The notes under the pieces were generated by a model that had not been told where the DNA came from, made no database searches, and saw only the letters and a program-made list of their open reading frames with translations. Shown here in pieces: positions 9,155 through 17,746 of a stretch of DNA of 64,000 nt; position 1 is the first letter of the stretch, and every line of letters starts with the position of its first letter. A program made the position numbers and the translations under genes. This DNA comes from Mangrovimonas sp. ST2L15 (GTDB taxonomy: Bacteria > Bacteroidota > Bacteroidia > Flavobacteriales > Flavobacteriaceae): positions 682,001 to 746,000 of the forward strand of contig NZ_LBIQ01000030.1 of the NCBI RefSeq assembly GCF_001280515.1. Reading direction: 5' to 3'.

Positions 9155-9775
9155 ATGTCCTTAAAAAAATCCCTTGTTTTTATCATTCTTATTTTATTGG
9201 TAGACCAGATTAGTAAAATATATATAAAGACCCATTTTGTCTTAGGGGAAGATGTAGCAATTTTCAAATGGTTTAAGATTTATTTTGTGGAAAATGATGG
9301 GATGGCGTGGGGGACCAAAATAAGTGATTTTATTCCTTTTATGTCCGATCGGGTAGCCAAGTTATCCTTAACTATTTTTAGAATCGTTGCCATTTTAGGT
9401 ATAGGCTATTGGCTTTATGATGTTACCAGAAAAAGGACTTCTAAAATTATGATTTTGGCGGTGGCCTTAATATTTGCAGGGGCATTGGGTAATATTCTGG
9501 ATTCCGTTTTTTATGGAATTTTGTTTAGTGATAGTTATGGCCAAGTAGCTACGTTTTTACCACATGAGGGAGGCTATGAATCCATGTTTCATGGGAAGGT
9601 GGTTGATATGCTTTATTTTCCTATTTGGAAAGGATATTTGCCTGAATGGATTCCTTATTATGGTGGTCAATTCTTTACATTTTTTGAGCCTGTTTTTAAT
9701 GTAGCCGATGTAGCCATCAGCACAGGTTTTGGGATGCTAATTGTATTTAACCGACAGGCTTTTTCAAAGAATTAA
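9155..9775 (+). CDS. lspA: Lipoprotein signal peptidase (signal peptidase II)
   Basis: An inner-membrane aspartyl protease that cleaves prolipoprotein signal peptides before the lipid-modified cysteine. Four membrane segments are visible. The catalytic aspartates are D116 in GNILDS and D185 in FNVADVAIS; VENDGMAWG at 45-53 matches the conserved N-x-G-x-A/W loop. At 206 residues it is longer than the E. coli enzyme (164) because of an insertion of about 40 residues between the two catalytic motifs (about 122-175), which is common in Bacteroidota as I recall. The many lipoproteins encoded in this window are its likely clients. Confidence 0.95.
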   Translation: MSLKKSLVFIILILLVDQISKIYIKTHFVLGEDVAIFKWFKIYFVENDGMAWGTKISDFIPFMSDRVAKLSLTIFRIVAILGIGYWLYDVTRKRTSKIMILAVALIFAGALGNILDSVFYGILFSDSYGQVATFLPHEGGYESMFHGKVVDMLYFPIWKGYLPEWIPYYGGQFFTFFEPVFNVADVAISTGFGMLIVFNRQAFSKN

Positions 9776-9926
9776 ATTCTTTAAGAAAAACTACTTTTTT
9801 ATAAGTCGTCCTTTCTGCTTCCATTGGGGAGGTGTGTGGTTGATTTTTAAGGATAAGACATCAAAACAGTTTCAGTTCAAAAGCAAGGGAAACTCTTGAG
9901 GCTTTCCAAAACTTGGTGATAATGTT

Positions 9927-9934
9927 TATATTTG
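9927..9934 (+). promoter_or_regulatory. -7 box (TATATTTG) of the small lipoprotein gene
   Basis: Exact TAnnTTTG match, 46 bases before the ATG at 9981. The rest of the 205-base gap after lspA shows nothing else clear. Confidence 0.45.
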
Positions 9935-9980
9935 ACCCCAAAATAAACCATTCACATCTCTTTAGCCTAAATATTGCCCC

Positions 9981-10400
9981 ATGATAAAACAAAACTACTT
10001 ATTCTGGTTTTTAATGCTATTTATTTTATTTTCTTGTTCTTCTAATGTCGAACAAGGAAGTTCTCAAAATCAAAATAGAGCTTTATGGGGTGTATGGGGT
10101 CATGTTGCACTTTCAATAGAGGGAGGGGATCCAATTACTTTATATTGCCCTTTGATACTTTCTGTAGGAGCGACAGATTTTCAAGAAATGCGATATTACA
10201 ATGATGCCTGTGAGTCTTTAGATAGAACCATAGGTACTTACGTTTTTGAAAATTCTCTTATCACCTTTCAGGAAACAGACGGCCCATCCTATACCTCTAC
10301 AGTCATATCACTAACAGACAATGAGATGGTAACACAAAACATAGATTCTTATAGTGATGAAGTCATGGAGCATACTTGGGAAAAACTAGATGACATTTAA
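9981..10400 (+). CDS. Small lipoprotein, lipocalin-like
   Basis: 139 residues. The N-terminus is a lipoprotein signal with lipobox LFSC (cysteine near residue 19). The remainder is short, rich in beta strands and aromatic residues, starting with ALWGVWGHVAL and ending with EHTWEKLDD; this looks like the small lipocalin-like lipoproteins common in flavobacteria (a W-G-W start and a terminal W). No catalytic motif is visible and the ligand is unknown. It has its own -7 box and no close partner gene, being followed by a convergent operon. Confidence 0.5.
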   Translation: MIKQNYLFWFLMLFILFSCSSNVEQGSSQNQNRALWGVWGHVALSIEGGDPITLYCPLILSVGATDFQEMRYYNDACESLDRTIGTYVFENSLITFQETDGPSYTSTVISLTDNEMVTQNIDSYSDEVMEHTWEKLDDI

Positions 10401-10433
10401 AACTAGGCTGAATTTCATCAAATAAAGTAAAAA

Positions 10434-10451
10434 ATACGTAGAACTACGTAT
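10434..10451. repeat. Inverted repeat ATACGTA-N4-TACGTAT
   Basis: Perfect 7-bp arms around GAAC in the 199-base gap between two convergent genes. It has no T-run and does not look like a terminator. The rest of the gap holds only a weak imperfect hairpin at about 10548-10574. Confidence 0.4.
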
Positions 10452-10599
10452 ATCAATGAGGAGCTAAAATTATTAGTTTTGTCATCCCAAAGATTTTTGA
10501 TCTTACCTATGAATACCCACGCTAGCGCCTAACATTGTTGGGTGCTAGGGGTTATCAAATTGTTACCCCTTAATAATTGATTTAACTAAATTAATTTTT

Positions 10600-11163
10600 T
10601 TAAAAAGCATATACCTTATCCGGGGTAACGCAATAATCCAAATTGATATCATTAGCAAATCGTTCTGCAATATGGTCTTCAGGCTCAAAAAAGGACAGTC
10701 CTATTTTTACGGTATCAGGTCCGCAATCTGCAAGAAATCGATCGTAAAACCCTTTGCCATAGCCTATTCTATGCCCTTCTTTGTCAAATGCCATTAAAGG
10801 AACGAATACAACCTCTAATTTAGAAGAAGGAATAGGAATTCCGTCAACAGGCTCTGGTATGTTATAGGAATTTTTTTTAAGAACTGTGGCATCTGTCAAT
10901 AGGTAATGAATCATGGTTCCTGTTTCAAAATCACTTTTGGAAAGGACGATGTTTTTGTCTTTTCCCGAGAGAATATGAATGATATCGTCTGTATGAACTT
11001 CTTTTTGTTCAACTATGGATAGGAAAATGTGATAAAAGCTGTGATTCCAAATATCCAATGTCAACAGTCTATTTGCAATTTGAAGGCTAAGATTCAGGAT
11101 ATCATCTTCACTTAGGGTATTTCGTTTGGCCTTGTAGGCTTTCCTCAATTCCTGTTTGGTCAT
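10600..11163 (-). CDS. 5-formyltetrahydrofolate cyclo-ligase
   Basis: 187 residues, the normal family length. The enzyme uses ATP to convert 5-formyl-THF to 5,10-methenyl-THF, returning the stored folate to one-carbon metabolism. The N-terminal KQELRKAYKAKR stretch and the C-terminal signature FDKEGHRIGYGKGFYDRFL (ATP/folate loop) are clear. Its ATG overlaps the stop of the upstream aspartoacylase-like gene by 4 bp (ATGA), so it is translationally coupled as the last gene of the rimK cluster. Confidence 0.93.
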   Translation of the reverse strand: MTKQELRKAYKAKRNTLSEDDILNLSLQIANRLLTLDIWNHSFYHIFLSIVEQKEVHTDDIIHILSGKDKNIVLSKSDFETGTMIHYLLTDATVLKKNSYNIPEPVDGIPIPSSKLEVVFVPLMAFDKEGHRIGYGKGFYDRFLADCGPDTVKIGLSFFEPEDHIAERFANDINLDYCVTPDKVYAF

Positions 11164-12131
11164 TTTAATTTGGTAGTAATATGAAACAAAGCATCTCCTT
11201 GGTAAACGATAGGGGACTCATTCACATTGATAATGTATCCTGAATTAAAGGCCTTGACGGGATGTATAAATTTTCCGTAAGGATCTGTTATATGACCTAA
11301 AACATCTCCTTTGGATACCAAACTATTGACAGTGATGGTAGCCTTGAACATGCCAGAAAAATTGGCTCTTTGCCACCTGCTTGTCAAAATGAAAACGGGC
11401 TTCTTCCTAGGACGTGTTACCTTGAATTTTGTTGACAGCATGTCCAAATGCTTTAGCGTGCGCTTAATTCCCTCTACGGCTGTCGCTGATATTTGAGGGT
11501 CTATATGGTTAGATTTACCTCCCTCAAACAACAACATTGGGATGCCTAACTTGCTGGTCACATTTCGAAATGATTTCTTAATGTTTTTAGAGTATAGCAC
11601 AAATGGCGCATTAAAAACCTGAGCCAAATGGTCTAATTCGGGGTCGTTTTTGACTATTCTTATTTGTGGTGCATTAAAGCGGCCCGCTCCCCCTGTATGG
11701 AAGTCCATAATGAAATCAACATCAGGGATGACCTCATTCACTAATTTATAAGCCACCCTGCTCGCTAATGAGCCCTTTTTAGTGCCAGGAAATACACGGT
11801 TCAAATCACGGCCATCGGGAAATTCCCTGGTTAGGTTAATAAACCCAAACACATTAATTACCGGTAAGCAAATAATAGTTCCTCGTTTGGGTTTGTTAAT
11901 TCCTAAGGAAATAATTTGTCTTACAATTTCAACTCCATTAACTTCATCGCCATGTAAACCACCTGTAATCAAAACAACAGGTCCGGGTTTTTTAGAGCGT
12001 TCAATAATCACAGGGACATCCACACTGGAAGAGGTATGCAAATTGGCCACATCAAAGCGTAATTCACATCGTTCGCCTTCACGAATCTCCTTTCCTAAGA
12101 CATGAATGGATTTTTTCTGTGAGTCGGTCAT
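11160..12131 (-). CDS. Succinylglutamate desuccinylase/aspartoacylase-family zinc hydrolase
   Basis: 323 residues with a zinc carboxypeptidase-like fold (AstE/AspA branch of M14). Visible motifs: HGDE at about 59-62 (zinc ligands), NxxxRxFPDGRDLNRVFPG (substrate Arg/Asn), DFHTGG (third zinc ligand) and FEGG (catalytic Glu region). The last 80 residues form a barrel-sandwich, biotinyl-like domain (GDVLGHITDPYGK). Family members remove acyl groups from N-acyl amino acids. The start codon shares a base with the rimK stop (TAATG). The fixed position next to rimK suggests a substrate related to the RimK product, for example a glutamylated peptide (inference). Confidence 0.85.
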   Translation of the reverse strand: MTDSQKKSIHVLGKEIREGERCELRFDVANLHTSSSVDVPVIIERSKKPGPVVLITGGLHGDEVNGVEIVRQIISLGINKPKRGTIICLPVINVFGFINLTREFPDGRDLNRVFPGTKKGSLASRVAYKLVNEVIPDVDFIMDFHTGGAGRFNAPQIRIVKNDPELDHLAQVFNAPFVLYSKNIKKSFRNVTSKLGIPMLLFEGGKSNHIDPQISATAVEGIKRTLKHLDMLSTKFKVTRPRKKPVFILTSRWQRANFSGMFKATITVNSLVSKGDVLGHITDPYGKFIHPVKAFNSGYIINVNESPIVYQGDALFHITTKLK

Positions 12132-13003
12132 TATTTGTTTCTTTCTATGTAGGTAAGTATAGCTCTAGCAATGTTACGTCCCGTAGCCTTTTCTATGCCT
12201 TCTAAACCAGGAGTTGAATTGACTTCTAGTAAGAGAGGACCTCTAGCAGATTGTAGCATATCCACCCCACAAACAGGCAATTTCAATGCTCTTGCCGCTC
12301 CCATGGCTAATTTTAGTTCTGAATCACTTAGCTTTATCAAGGAAGCTGATCCGCCACGATGTAAATTGGAGCGAAATTCACCTTCTTTACTCTGTCTTTT
12401 CATAGCGCCTACTACTTGACCATCAACCACCAAGGCTCTTAAGTCGGCCCCTTTCGCTTCCTTAATGAATTCCTGAACGATAACCCTAGCTTGCAAACCA
12501 TTAAAGGCTTCTAATACAGATTCGGCTGCGTTTTTGGTTTCAGCCAAAACCACGCCCAACCCTTGGGTGCCTTCCAGAAGCTTTATAATAACGGGTGTTC
12601 CGCCTACGTGTTCAATGACTTCCTCAACATCTCGTGAATAGTTGGTGAAAACCGTTTTAGGCATGCCAATCCCGGCTTTACTTAGGCGTTGTAGGCTTCT
12701 TAATTTATCTCGAGAGCGAATGATAGCATCAGAAGTGGCTGTTGTAAAAACTCCCATCATTTCAAATTGCCTTACAACGGCACAACCGTAAAAAGTAACC
12801 GATGTCCCAATTCTGGGGATGATGGCATCCACATAATCCAGATATCTGTTTTTGTAATAGATGGTGGGTTTTTCCTTTTCGATAATAATATCGCATTTCA
12901 AAGGGTCGATCACTTCTACTTCGTGACCTCTTTTAAAGCCTTCTTCAATTAGGCGTTCTGTTGAATACAGGTTGGTGTTTCTAGACAGAATGACAATGTT
13001 CAT
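12131..13003 (-). CDS. rimK: RimK-family ATP-grasp amino acid ligase
   Basis: 290 residues. E. coli RimK adds glutamates to the C-terminus of ribosomal protein S6 and can make poly-alpha-glutamate. The N-terminal pre-ATP-grasp domain begins [15 protein letters not shown]; the ATP-grasp fold follows, with [18 protein letters not shown] (ATP loop) and the metal-binding [14 protein letters not shown] near the end. I prefer ATG 13003, which aligns with the family start; 13009 is possible. Either way the gene begins inside the end of the retropepsin-like gene and is coupled to the next gene, so the four genes form one operon. Confidence 0.92.
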   Translation of the reverse strand: MNIVILSRNTNLYSTERLIEEGFKRGHEVEVIDPLKCDIIIEKEKPTIYYKNRYLDYVDAIIPRIGTSVTFYGCAVVRQFEMMGVFTTATSDAIIRSRDKLRSLQRLSKAGIGMPKTVFTNYSRDVEEVIEHVGGTPVIIKLLEGTQGLGVVLAETKNAAESVLEAFNGLQARVIVQEFIKEAKGADLRALVVDGQVVGAMKRQSKEGEFRSNLHRGGSASLIKLSDSELKLAMGAARALKLPVCGVDMLQSARGPLLLEVNSTPGLEGIEKATGRNIARAILTYIERNK

Positions 13004-13424
13004 GGGCACATTGGTTTTGGGATAGGTTTTGTTGACTTACATCAACCAAAAATTTTTTGTTTAAAAATTGTCTTCCAAGCAAAACGGGAAACTTCATATC
13101 ATCCCGCGTGCTTAAAGTTAAATTAATTGTATAGGTTTTACCAAATAATATGATACTGGATTTTACTTTAAATCGATTTTCCTTAAATCCATTACTGCTT
13201 TTAACATCCGTTTTAGAGTAGGAATCAAATATTACTTGTTTCCCACTAAAGTTGGGGTGACCAGCACTGTAAAAGGTGCAGTAAAGCTTTTGGTCCTTTT
13301 CTTCTATTTGCGAACAATGGATCGCAGAAGTATAAGCTCCGGTATCAATTTTTACATCCACTTGAAACAATCCTAGCTTAGGGAAGTCTGCTACGTCTGT
13401 CCTACCAATTATTTTCTTCTCCAT
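12981..13424 (-). CDS. RimB-like retropepsin-fold protease (ATP-dependent zinc protease family)
   Basis: 147 residues, the size of one half of an aspartic protease. [12 protein letters not shown] near residue 27 gives the D-T-G-A active-site motif, and VLLGRQFL near residue 115 matches the second conserved segment. The family is usually named ATP-dependent zinc protease (PF05618), but the DTGA motif points to a dimeric retropepsin; RimB in pseudomonads belongs here and is linked to RimK. It is the first gene of the operon and its last 23-29 bases overlap the rimK start. The substrate is not known from the sequence. Confidence 0.85.
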   Translation of the reverse strand: MEKKIIGRTDVADFPKLGLFQVDVKIDTGAYTSAIHCSQIEEKDQKLYCTFYSAGHPNFSGKQVIFDSYSKTDVKSSNGFKENRFKVKSSIILFGKTYTINLTLSTRDDMKFPVLLGRQFLNKKFLVDVSQQNLSQNQCAHEHCHSV

Positions 13425-13520
13425 CTCTTAGGGTTTTAAAAAGTGGCACAATGTAAGGAATATGATGCTTCAAAAAGCTTAAATTTACATTAAATTTCAA
13501 TGCATTGATAGATATATCTG

Positions 13521-13528
13521 TAACTTTG
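13521..13528 (+). promoter_or_regulatory. -7 box of uvrC (TAACTTTG) abutting the start
   Basis: Exact TAnnTTTG match with only 5 bases between it and ATG 13534, so the transcript would have almost no leader. Confidence 0.6.
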
Positions 13529-13533
13529 GGAAA

Positions 13534-15324
13534 ATGGCCGACACATCGCTCGAAATTCAATTGAAAACGCTTCCGGATTTACCGGGAGTTTACCAATATT
13601 TTGATAAGGACGGTAAGATTCTTTACGTGGGAAAGGCTAAAAACCTAAAGAAACGGGTTTCTTCCTATTTCAACAAACATCATGATTATGGCAAGACAAG
13701 AGTACTTGTTAAGAAGATTGCCAACATAAAGCATATTGTAGTTGATACAGAAACAGATGCGCTTTTGTTGGAAAACAATCTCATTAAAAAGTATCAGCCA
13801 CGTTACAATGTGATGCTTAAGGATGACAAATCCTACCCTTGGATTTGTGTGAAAAAAGAACGATTTCCTAGAGTTTTTAGCACTCGTAGGGTTATAAGGG
13901 ATGGTAGTGAGTACTTTGGTCCTTATACCAGTATGAAAACAGTTTCCACCTTATTGGATTTAATAAGGGGGCTATTTCTGTTACGCACTTGCAATTATGA
14001 TTTGTCACAAGATAAAATTGAGGCAGATAAATATAAGGTTTGCTTGGAGTATCATTTAGGTAATTGTAAGGGGCCTTGTGAGGGTTTGGAAACAGAAGTA
14101 GCTTATCATGAAAATATTAACTCGATAAAAGAAATTTTAAAGGGAAACTTTAAAGATTCTCTGAATCAGTTTAAGTCGCAGATGAAAGCCTATGCCGAGG
14201 AAATGCGTTTTGAGGAAGCGCAAAAAATAAAGGAAAAAATAGAGGTGCTAGAAAATTACCAATCTAAATCTACTATTGTAAATCCTAAAATTAGCAATGT
14301 AGATGTCTTTTCCATTGTGAGTGATGAGAGCTTTGGGTATGTAAATTTTTTGCAATTGTCTTATGGCTCAATAATTAGATCTCATACTCTTGAAATCAAG
14401 AAAAAACTTGAGGAAACTGACCATGAGTTGTTGGAGTTAGCCATCACAGAACTAAGACAGCGGTTTCATTCGAAATCAAAAGAGATATATGTGCCATTTG
14501 ATGTTGAAGTGGGAGGAGGAATTAAAATAACAGTCCCCAAGTTGGGTGATAAAAAACACCTTTTGGATTTATCGACCCGCAATGCTAAGTACTATCGATT
14601 GGAACGATTAAAACAGGTGAAGATTACAGATCCAGATAGACACGCCAATCGCATTATGGCCCAAATGAAGGCTGACTTAAGATTAAAAAGAGAACCTAGG
14701 CATATTGAGTGTTTTGATAATAGTAACATTCAAGGAACGAATCCTGTGGCTGCATGTGTGGTATTCAAGGATGGTAAGCCTAGTAAAAAAGATTATAGAC
14801 ATTTCAATATAAAAACAGTTGAAGGACCCGATGATTTTGCCTCTATGGAAGAGGTTGTATATCGCCGTTACAAACGTTTGCTTGAAGAAGAGCAACTCTT
14901 ACCACAATTGATCATAATTGATGGGGGCAAGGGGCAATTGTCCTCGGCTTTAAAGAGCTTGGATGTTTTGGGTTTGAGAGGTAAGATTGCGATAATCGGA
15001 ATTGCTAAACGTTTGGAAGAATTATTTTATCCAAATGACCCAATTCCCTTATATTTAGATAAGAAAAGTGAAACCTTAAAAGTCATTCAGCAACTTAGGA
15101 ATGAAGCACATCGATTTGGGATTGAACACCATCGGAATAGACGAAGCAAAACAGCATTGAATACCGAGTTAGAAACCATTCCCGGTGTAGGAGAAAAAAC
15201 CATAGTTGAGTTATTAAAAAAGTTTAAGTCGGTAAGAAGGATATCCCACGCGAAATTGGATGAGCTGGAAGCGGTAGTTGGGAAGTCTAGAGCTGAAAAA
15301 ATATATAAATACTATCATAATTAA
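13534..15324 (+). CDS. uvrC: Excinuclease ABC subunit C
   Basis: 596 residues, typical length. UvrC makes the 3' and 5' incisions around a DNA lesion bound by UvrB. Domains: GIY-YIG nuclease at the N-terminus (LPGVYQYF, then ILYVGKAKNLKKRV), a cysteine cluster (about 155-185: CNYD, CLEYHLGNCKGPC), the UVR motif binding UvrB (MRFEEAQKIKEKIEVLENY, about 225), the RNase H-like nuclease (ECFDNSNIQG, IIDGGKGQLSSA) and C-terminal helix-hairpin-helix (IPGVGEKTIVELLKKF). The stop overlaps the next start by one base (TAATG), coupling it to the patatin-like gene. Confidence 0.97.
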   Translation: MADTSLEIQLKTLPDLPGVYQYFDKDGKILYVGKAKNLKKRVSSYFNKHHDYGKTRVLVKKIANIKHIVVDTETDALLLENNLIKKYQPRYNVMLKDDKSYPWICVKKERFPRVFSTRRVIRDGSEYFGPYTSMKTVSTLLDLIRGLFLLRTCNYDLSQDKIEADKYKVCLEYHLGNCKGPCEGLETEVAYHENINSIKEILKGNFKDSLNQFKSQMKAYAEEMRFEEAQKIKEKIEVLENYQSKSTIVNPKISNVDVFSIVSDESFGYVNFLQLSYGSIIRSHTLEIKKKLEETDHELLELAITELRQRFHSKSKEIYVPFDVEVGGGIKITVPKLGDKKHLLDLSTRNAKYYRLERLKQVKITDPDRHANRIMAQMKADLRLKREPRHIECFDNSNIQGTNPVAACVVFKDGKPSKKDYRHFNIKTVEGPDDFASMEEVVYRRYKRLLEEEQLLPQLIIIDGGKGQLSSALKSLDVLGLRGKIAIIGIAKRLEELFYPNDPIPLYLDKKSETLKVIQQLRNEAHRFGIEHHRNRRSKTALNTELETIPGVGEKTIVELLKKFKSVRRISHAKLDELEAVVGKSRAEKIYKYYHN

Positions 15325-17564
15325 TGAAAAGCCCCATTGTTTTTCTATTGCTTTTGTTTTTCGTAACATCTTCAGCTTTTTCTCAGGCTAGAACTGATGA
15401 TGAGGTAAAGGTGGGACTCGTTTTAAGTGGTGGTGGTGCCAAGGGGTTGGCACATATAGGTGCTCTTAAGGTTATAGATAGCTTGGGGATTCGGATTGAT
15501 TATGTAGCTGGAACTAGTATGGGGGCTATTGTTGGTGCCTTATATGCCTCAGGTTATTCAGGAAAAGCCCTAGACTCCATTTTTCGGGATGTCGATTTTG
15601 ATAAAATAATAAATGATGAGTTACCTCGGGCATCTAAAACATTCTACGAGCGGGACAACTCAGAGAAATATGCCATTACCCTTCCCTTTGATAATTACAA
15701 AATCAACTTACCATCAGCTCTTTCAAGAGGGCAAAATACGTTGAGTTTATTATCACAGTTAACATTGCATACCTGTGATGTTGATCAATTTGATCAATTG
15801 GATATTCCTTTTTTCTGTGTGGCTACCAACGTAGAAACTGGGGAACCGGTGATTTTAGATAAAGGCAGTTTACCGCTATCTATTGCGGCAAGTGGAGCTT
15901 TCCCGTCATTATTTCAACCAGTCATTATTGATGATCAAGTTTTGATTGATGGAGGTGTGGTCAATAATTATCCCATTGATGAGCTGAAAGCCAAAGGTAT
16001 GGATGTGATTATAGGGGTAGATGTACAAGACGGTTTGGCTGATAGAGACCAATTAAAATCAGCCTTGTCTATTCTTTTGCAAATCAATAATTATCGTACC
16101 ATCAATGACATGAAAGGAAAGATAGAACGAACCGATATTTATATTAAACCAGATATTGAAGATTTTACTGTTATGTCTTTTGATGATGGAAATGAGATTA
16201 TTTCCCAAGGGGAAATTGCAGCCAAAAAACTGGCAGATACTTTAAGCCATTTAGCTAAAAGACAAACGAAAGGGCCAAGGATTCAAAAGGCAATTAAATC
16301 TATTGATAGTCTAAGAATCAACTCCATTATTGTTTCGGGAACTGAAAAATACACTAGTAGTTACGTGATAGGTAAACTGAAATTTAAAGCTCAGAGCGAT
16401 ATCTCTTATGAGGATTTGGTTACTGGAGTTAATAATTTGGCTGCAACCAATAACTTTCAGAGTGTGATAAACCGCTTGAAGTCGTCAAAATACCAAAAGG
16501 GCTATGACCTGTATATTCATGTAAAAGAAAGTCAGCTTAAAACTTATTTTAGGTTTGGACTACACTATGATGAATTGTATAAATCGGCCGCTTTATTGAA
16601 TTTGACGCGAAAATCGGTGTTATTTAAAAATGATATTGCCACCTTGGATGTGGGATTGGGAGATAATATTAGATACAATTTTGAATACTTTATTGATAAG
16701 GGATTTTATTGGAGTATCGGATTAAAGTCTAGATTTAACCAATTTCAAAAGAACGTTTCATCTCGGTTAATAGATCCTTATCAAGCGGTTCAACCCTTCA
16801 ACAGCATTAATAAATTTGATGTAGAGTTACAGGATTTCACAAATCAGTTTTATTTTCAAACCTTGTTTCGTCGTGATTTTGCCCTCATTCTAGGAGCAGA
16901 ACATAAACATTTAAAAATTCACTCAGAGACTGTGGCCTCAGGAGATGATGAGGGAGAGACCTTATTTGAGAATAGTAATTATTTGAGTGTATTTGGGAAG
17001 TTGAAATTGGATACTTTTGATAACAAATACTTCCCCAACCAGGGCTTTTATTTGGATGGTGATTTTCACTTGTATTTGTATTCATCTGATTTCAATAGTG
17101 ATTTTACCGAGTATTCCATCGCCAAGGGGACCTTTGGATATGCTAAAAATATTACTAAAAACTTTACGGGGAATATTTCGGTTCAAGGAGGCTTCCGGAT
17201 TGGCGAAAATGAAAACCCTTACCTTGATTTTGTTCTTGGGGGCTATGGAAACGACTTTATAAATAATTTTGAGGCATTCTTTGGCTATGATTTTATGAGC
17301 ATTCCCGGAGATAGTTATATCAAGGGGCTTGTCACTTTCGATTACGAAATCTTCAAGAAAAACCATATCAATGTGTCAGCTAACTTTGCCAATGTTGGTA
17401 ACGACATTTTTACCAATGGAGAATGGGTGACTGCTCCAAACTTTTCTGGCTATGCTCTAGGCTATTCCTTGGAAACCTTTATTGGACCCATTGAGGCAAA
17501 AATGACTTACTCACCAGAACTTAAAGAGAGTATTTGGTTTTTCAATGTGGGATTTTGGTTCTAA
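15324..17564 (+). CDS. Patatin-like phospholipase with C-terminal outer-membrane barrel
   Basis: 746 residues with a signal peptide (about 1-20). The patatin domain at about 28-310 has the oxyanion loop SGGGAKGLAHIG, the nucleophile GTSMG and the catalytic Asp in DGG, so a Ser-Asp lipase dyad is intact. Next comes a POTRA-like segment (about 330-405), then a surface-antigen/BamA-type beta barrel to the end (final FFNVGFWF). This layout matches type Vd autotransporters such as PlpD, in which the barrel is in the outer membrane; whether the patatin is exposed or stays periplasmic is unknown. It is coupled to uvrC only by position. Confidence 0.88.
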   Translation: MKSPIVFLLLLFFVTSSAFSQARTDDEVKVGLVLSGGGAKGLAHIGALKVIDSLGIRIDYVAGTSMGAIVGALYASGYSGKALDSIFRDVDFDKIINDELPRASKTFYERDNSEKYAITLPFDNYKINLPSALSRGQNTLSLLSQLTLHTCDVDQFDQLDIPFFCVATNVETGEPVILDKGSLPLSIAASGAFPSLFQPVIIDDQVLIDGGVVNNYPIDELKAKGMDVIIGVDVQDGLADRDQLKSALSILLQINNYRTINDMKGKIERTDIYIKPDIEDFTVMSFDDGNEIISQGEIAAKKLADTLSHLAKRQTKGPRIQKAIKSIDSLRINSIIVSGTEKYTSSYVIGKLKFKAQSDISYEDLVTGVNNLAATNNFQSVINRLKSSKYQKGYDLYIHVKESQLKTYFRFGLHYDELYKSAALLNLTRKSVLFKNDIATLDVGLGDNIRYNFEYFIDKGFYWSIGLKSRFNQFQKNVSSRLIDPYQAVQPFNSINKFDVELQDFTNQFYFQTLFRRDFALILGAEHKHLKIHSETVASGDDEGETLFENSNYLSVFGKLKLDTFDNKYFPNQGFYLDGDFHLYLYSSDFNSDFTEYSIAKGTFGYAKNITKNFTGNISVQGGFRIGENENPYLDFVLGGYGNDFINNFEAFFGYDFMSIPGDSYIKGLVTFDYEIFKKNHINVSANFANVGNDIFTNGEWVTAPNFSGYALGYSLETFIGPIEAKMTYSPELKESIWFFNVGFWF

Positions 17565-17591
17565 TTATTTATTATTTGTGATTTTTTTTGT

Positions 17592-17599
17592 CATATTTG
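17592..17599 (+). promoter_or_regulatory. Possible -7 box upstream of the aromatic catabolism genes (CATATTTG)
   Basis: One mismatch to TAnnTTTG, about 150 bases before homogentisate dioxygenase. A second weak candidate, TATCTTTA, lies at about 17685-17692. Confidence 0.3.
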
Positions 17600-17605
17600 C
17601 AAAAT

Positions 17606-17671
17606 ATGAAGCTTTTTTGGACCTATTTGTTACTTCATCTACATATTCTTATCAAGAGAAATCCTGAATAG
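17606..17671 (+). CDS. Possible 21-residue leader peptide rich in aromatic residues
   Basis: A short frame from ATG 17606 to TAG reads MKLFWTYLLLHLHILIKRN and then PE. It contains adjacent Phe, Trp and Tyr codons, starts 6 bases after the possible -7 box, and ends 75 bases before homogentisate dioxygenase. A role as a leader peptide sensing aromatic amino acids is imaginable. A chance frame in AT-rich DNA is equally possible, and I see no clear alternative hairpins. Confidence 0.2.
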   Translation: MKLFWTYLLLHLHILIKRNPE

Positions 17672-17746
17672 GGCTACATATTTTGTATCTTTAGAAGCCT
17701 AAAAATTTAGGTGAAATCATTAATTTTTTAATTTAAATTTTAAAGC

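Noticed and set aside
10548-10574. Hairpin AGGGGT/ACCCCT as terminator of the rimK operon
   Set aside because: The stem is 6 bp with a large loop and lacks a T-run on the minus strand.
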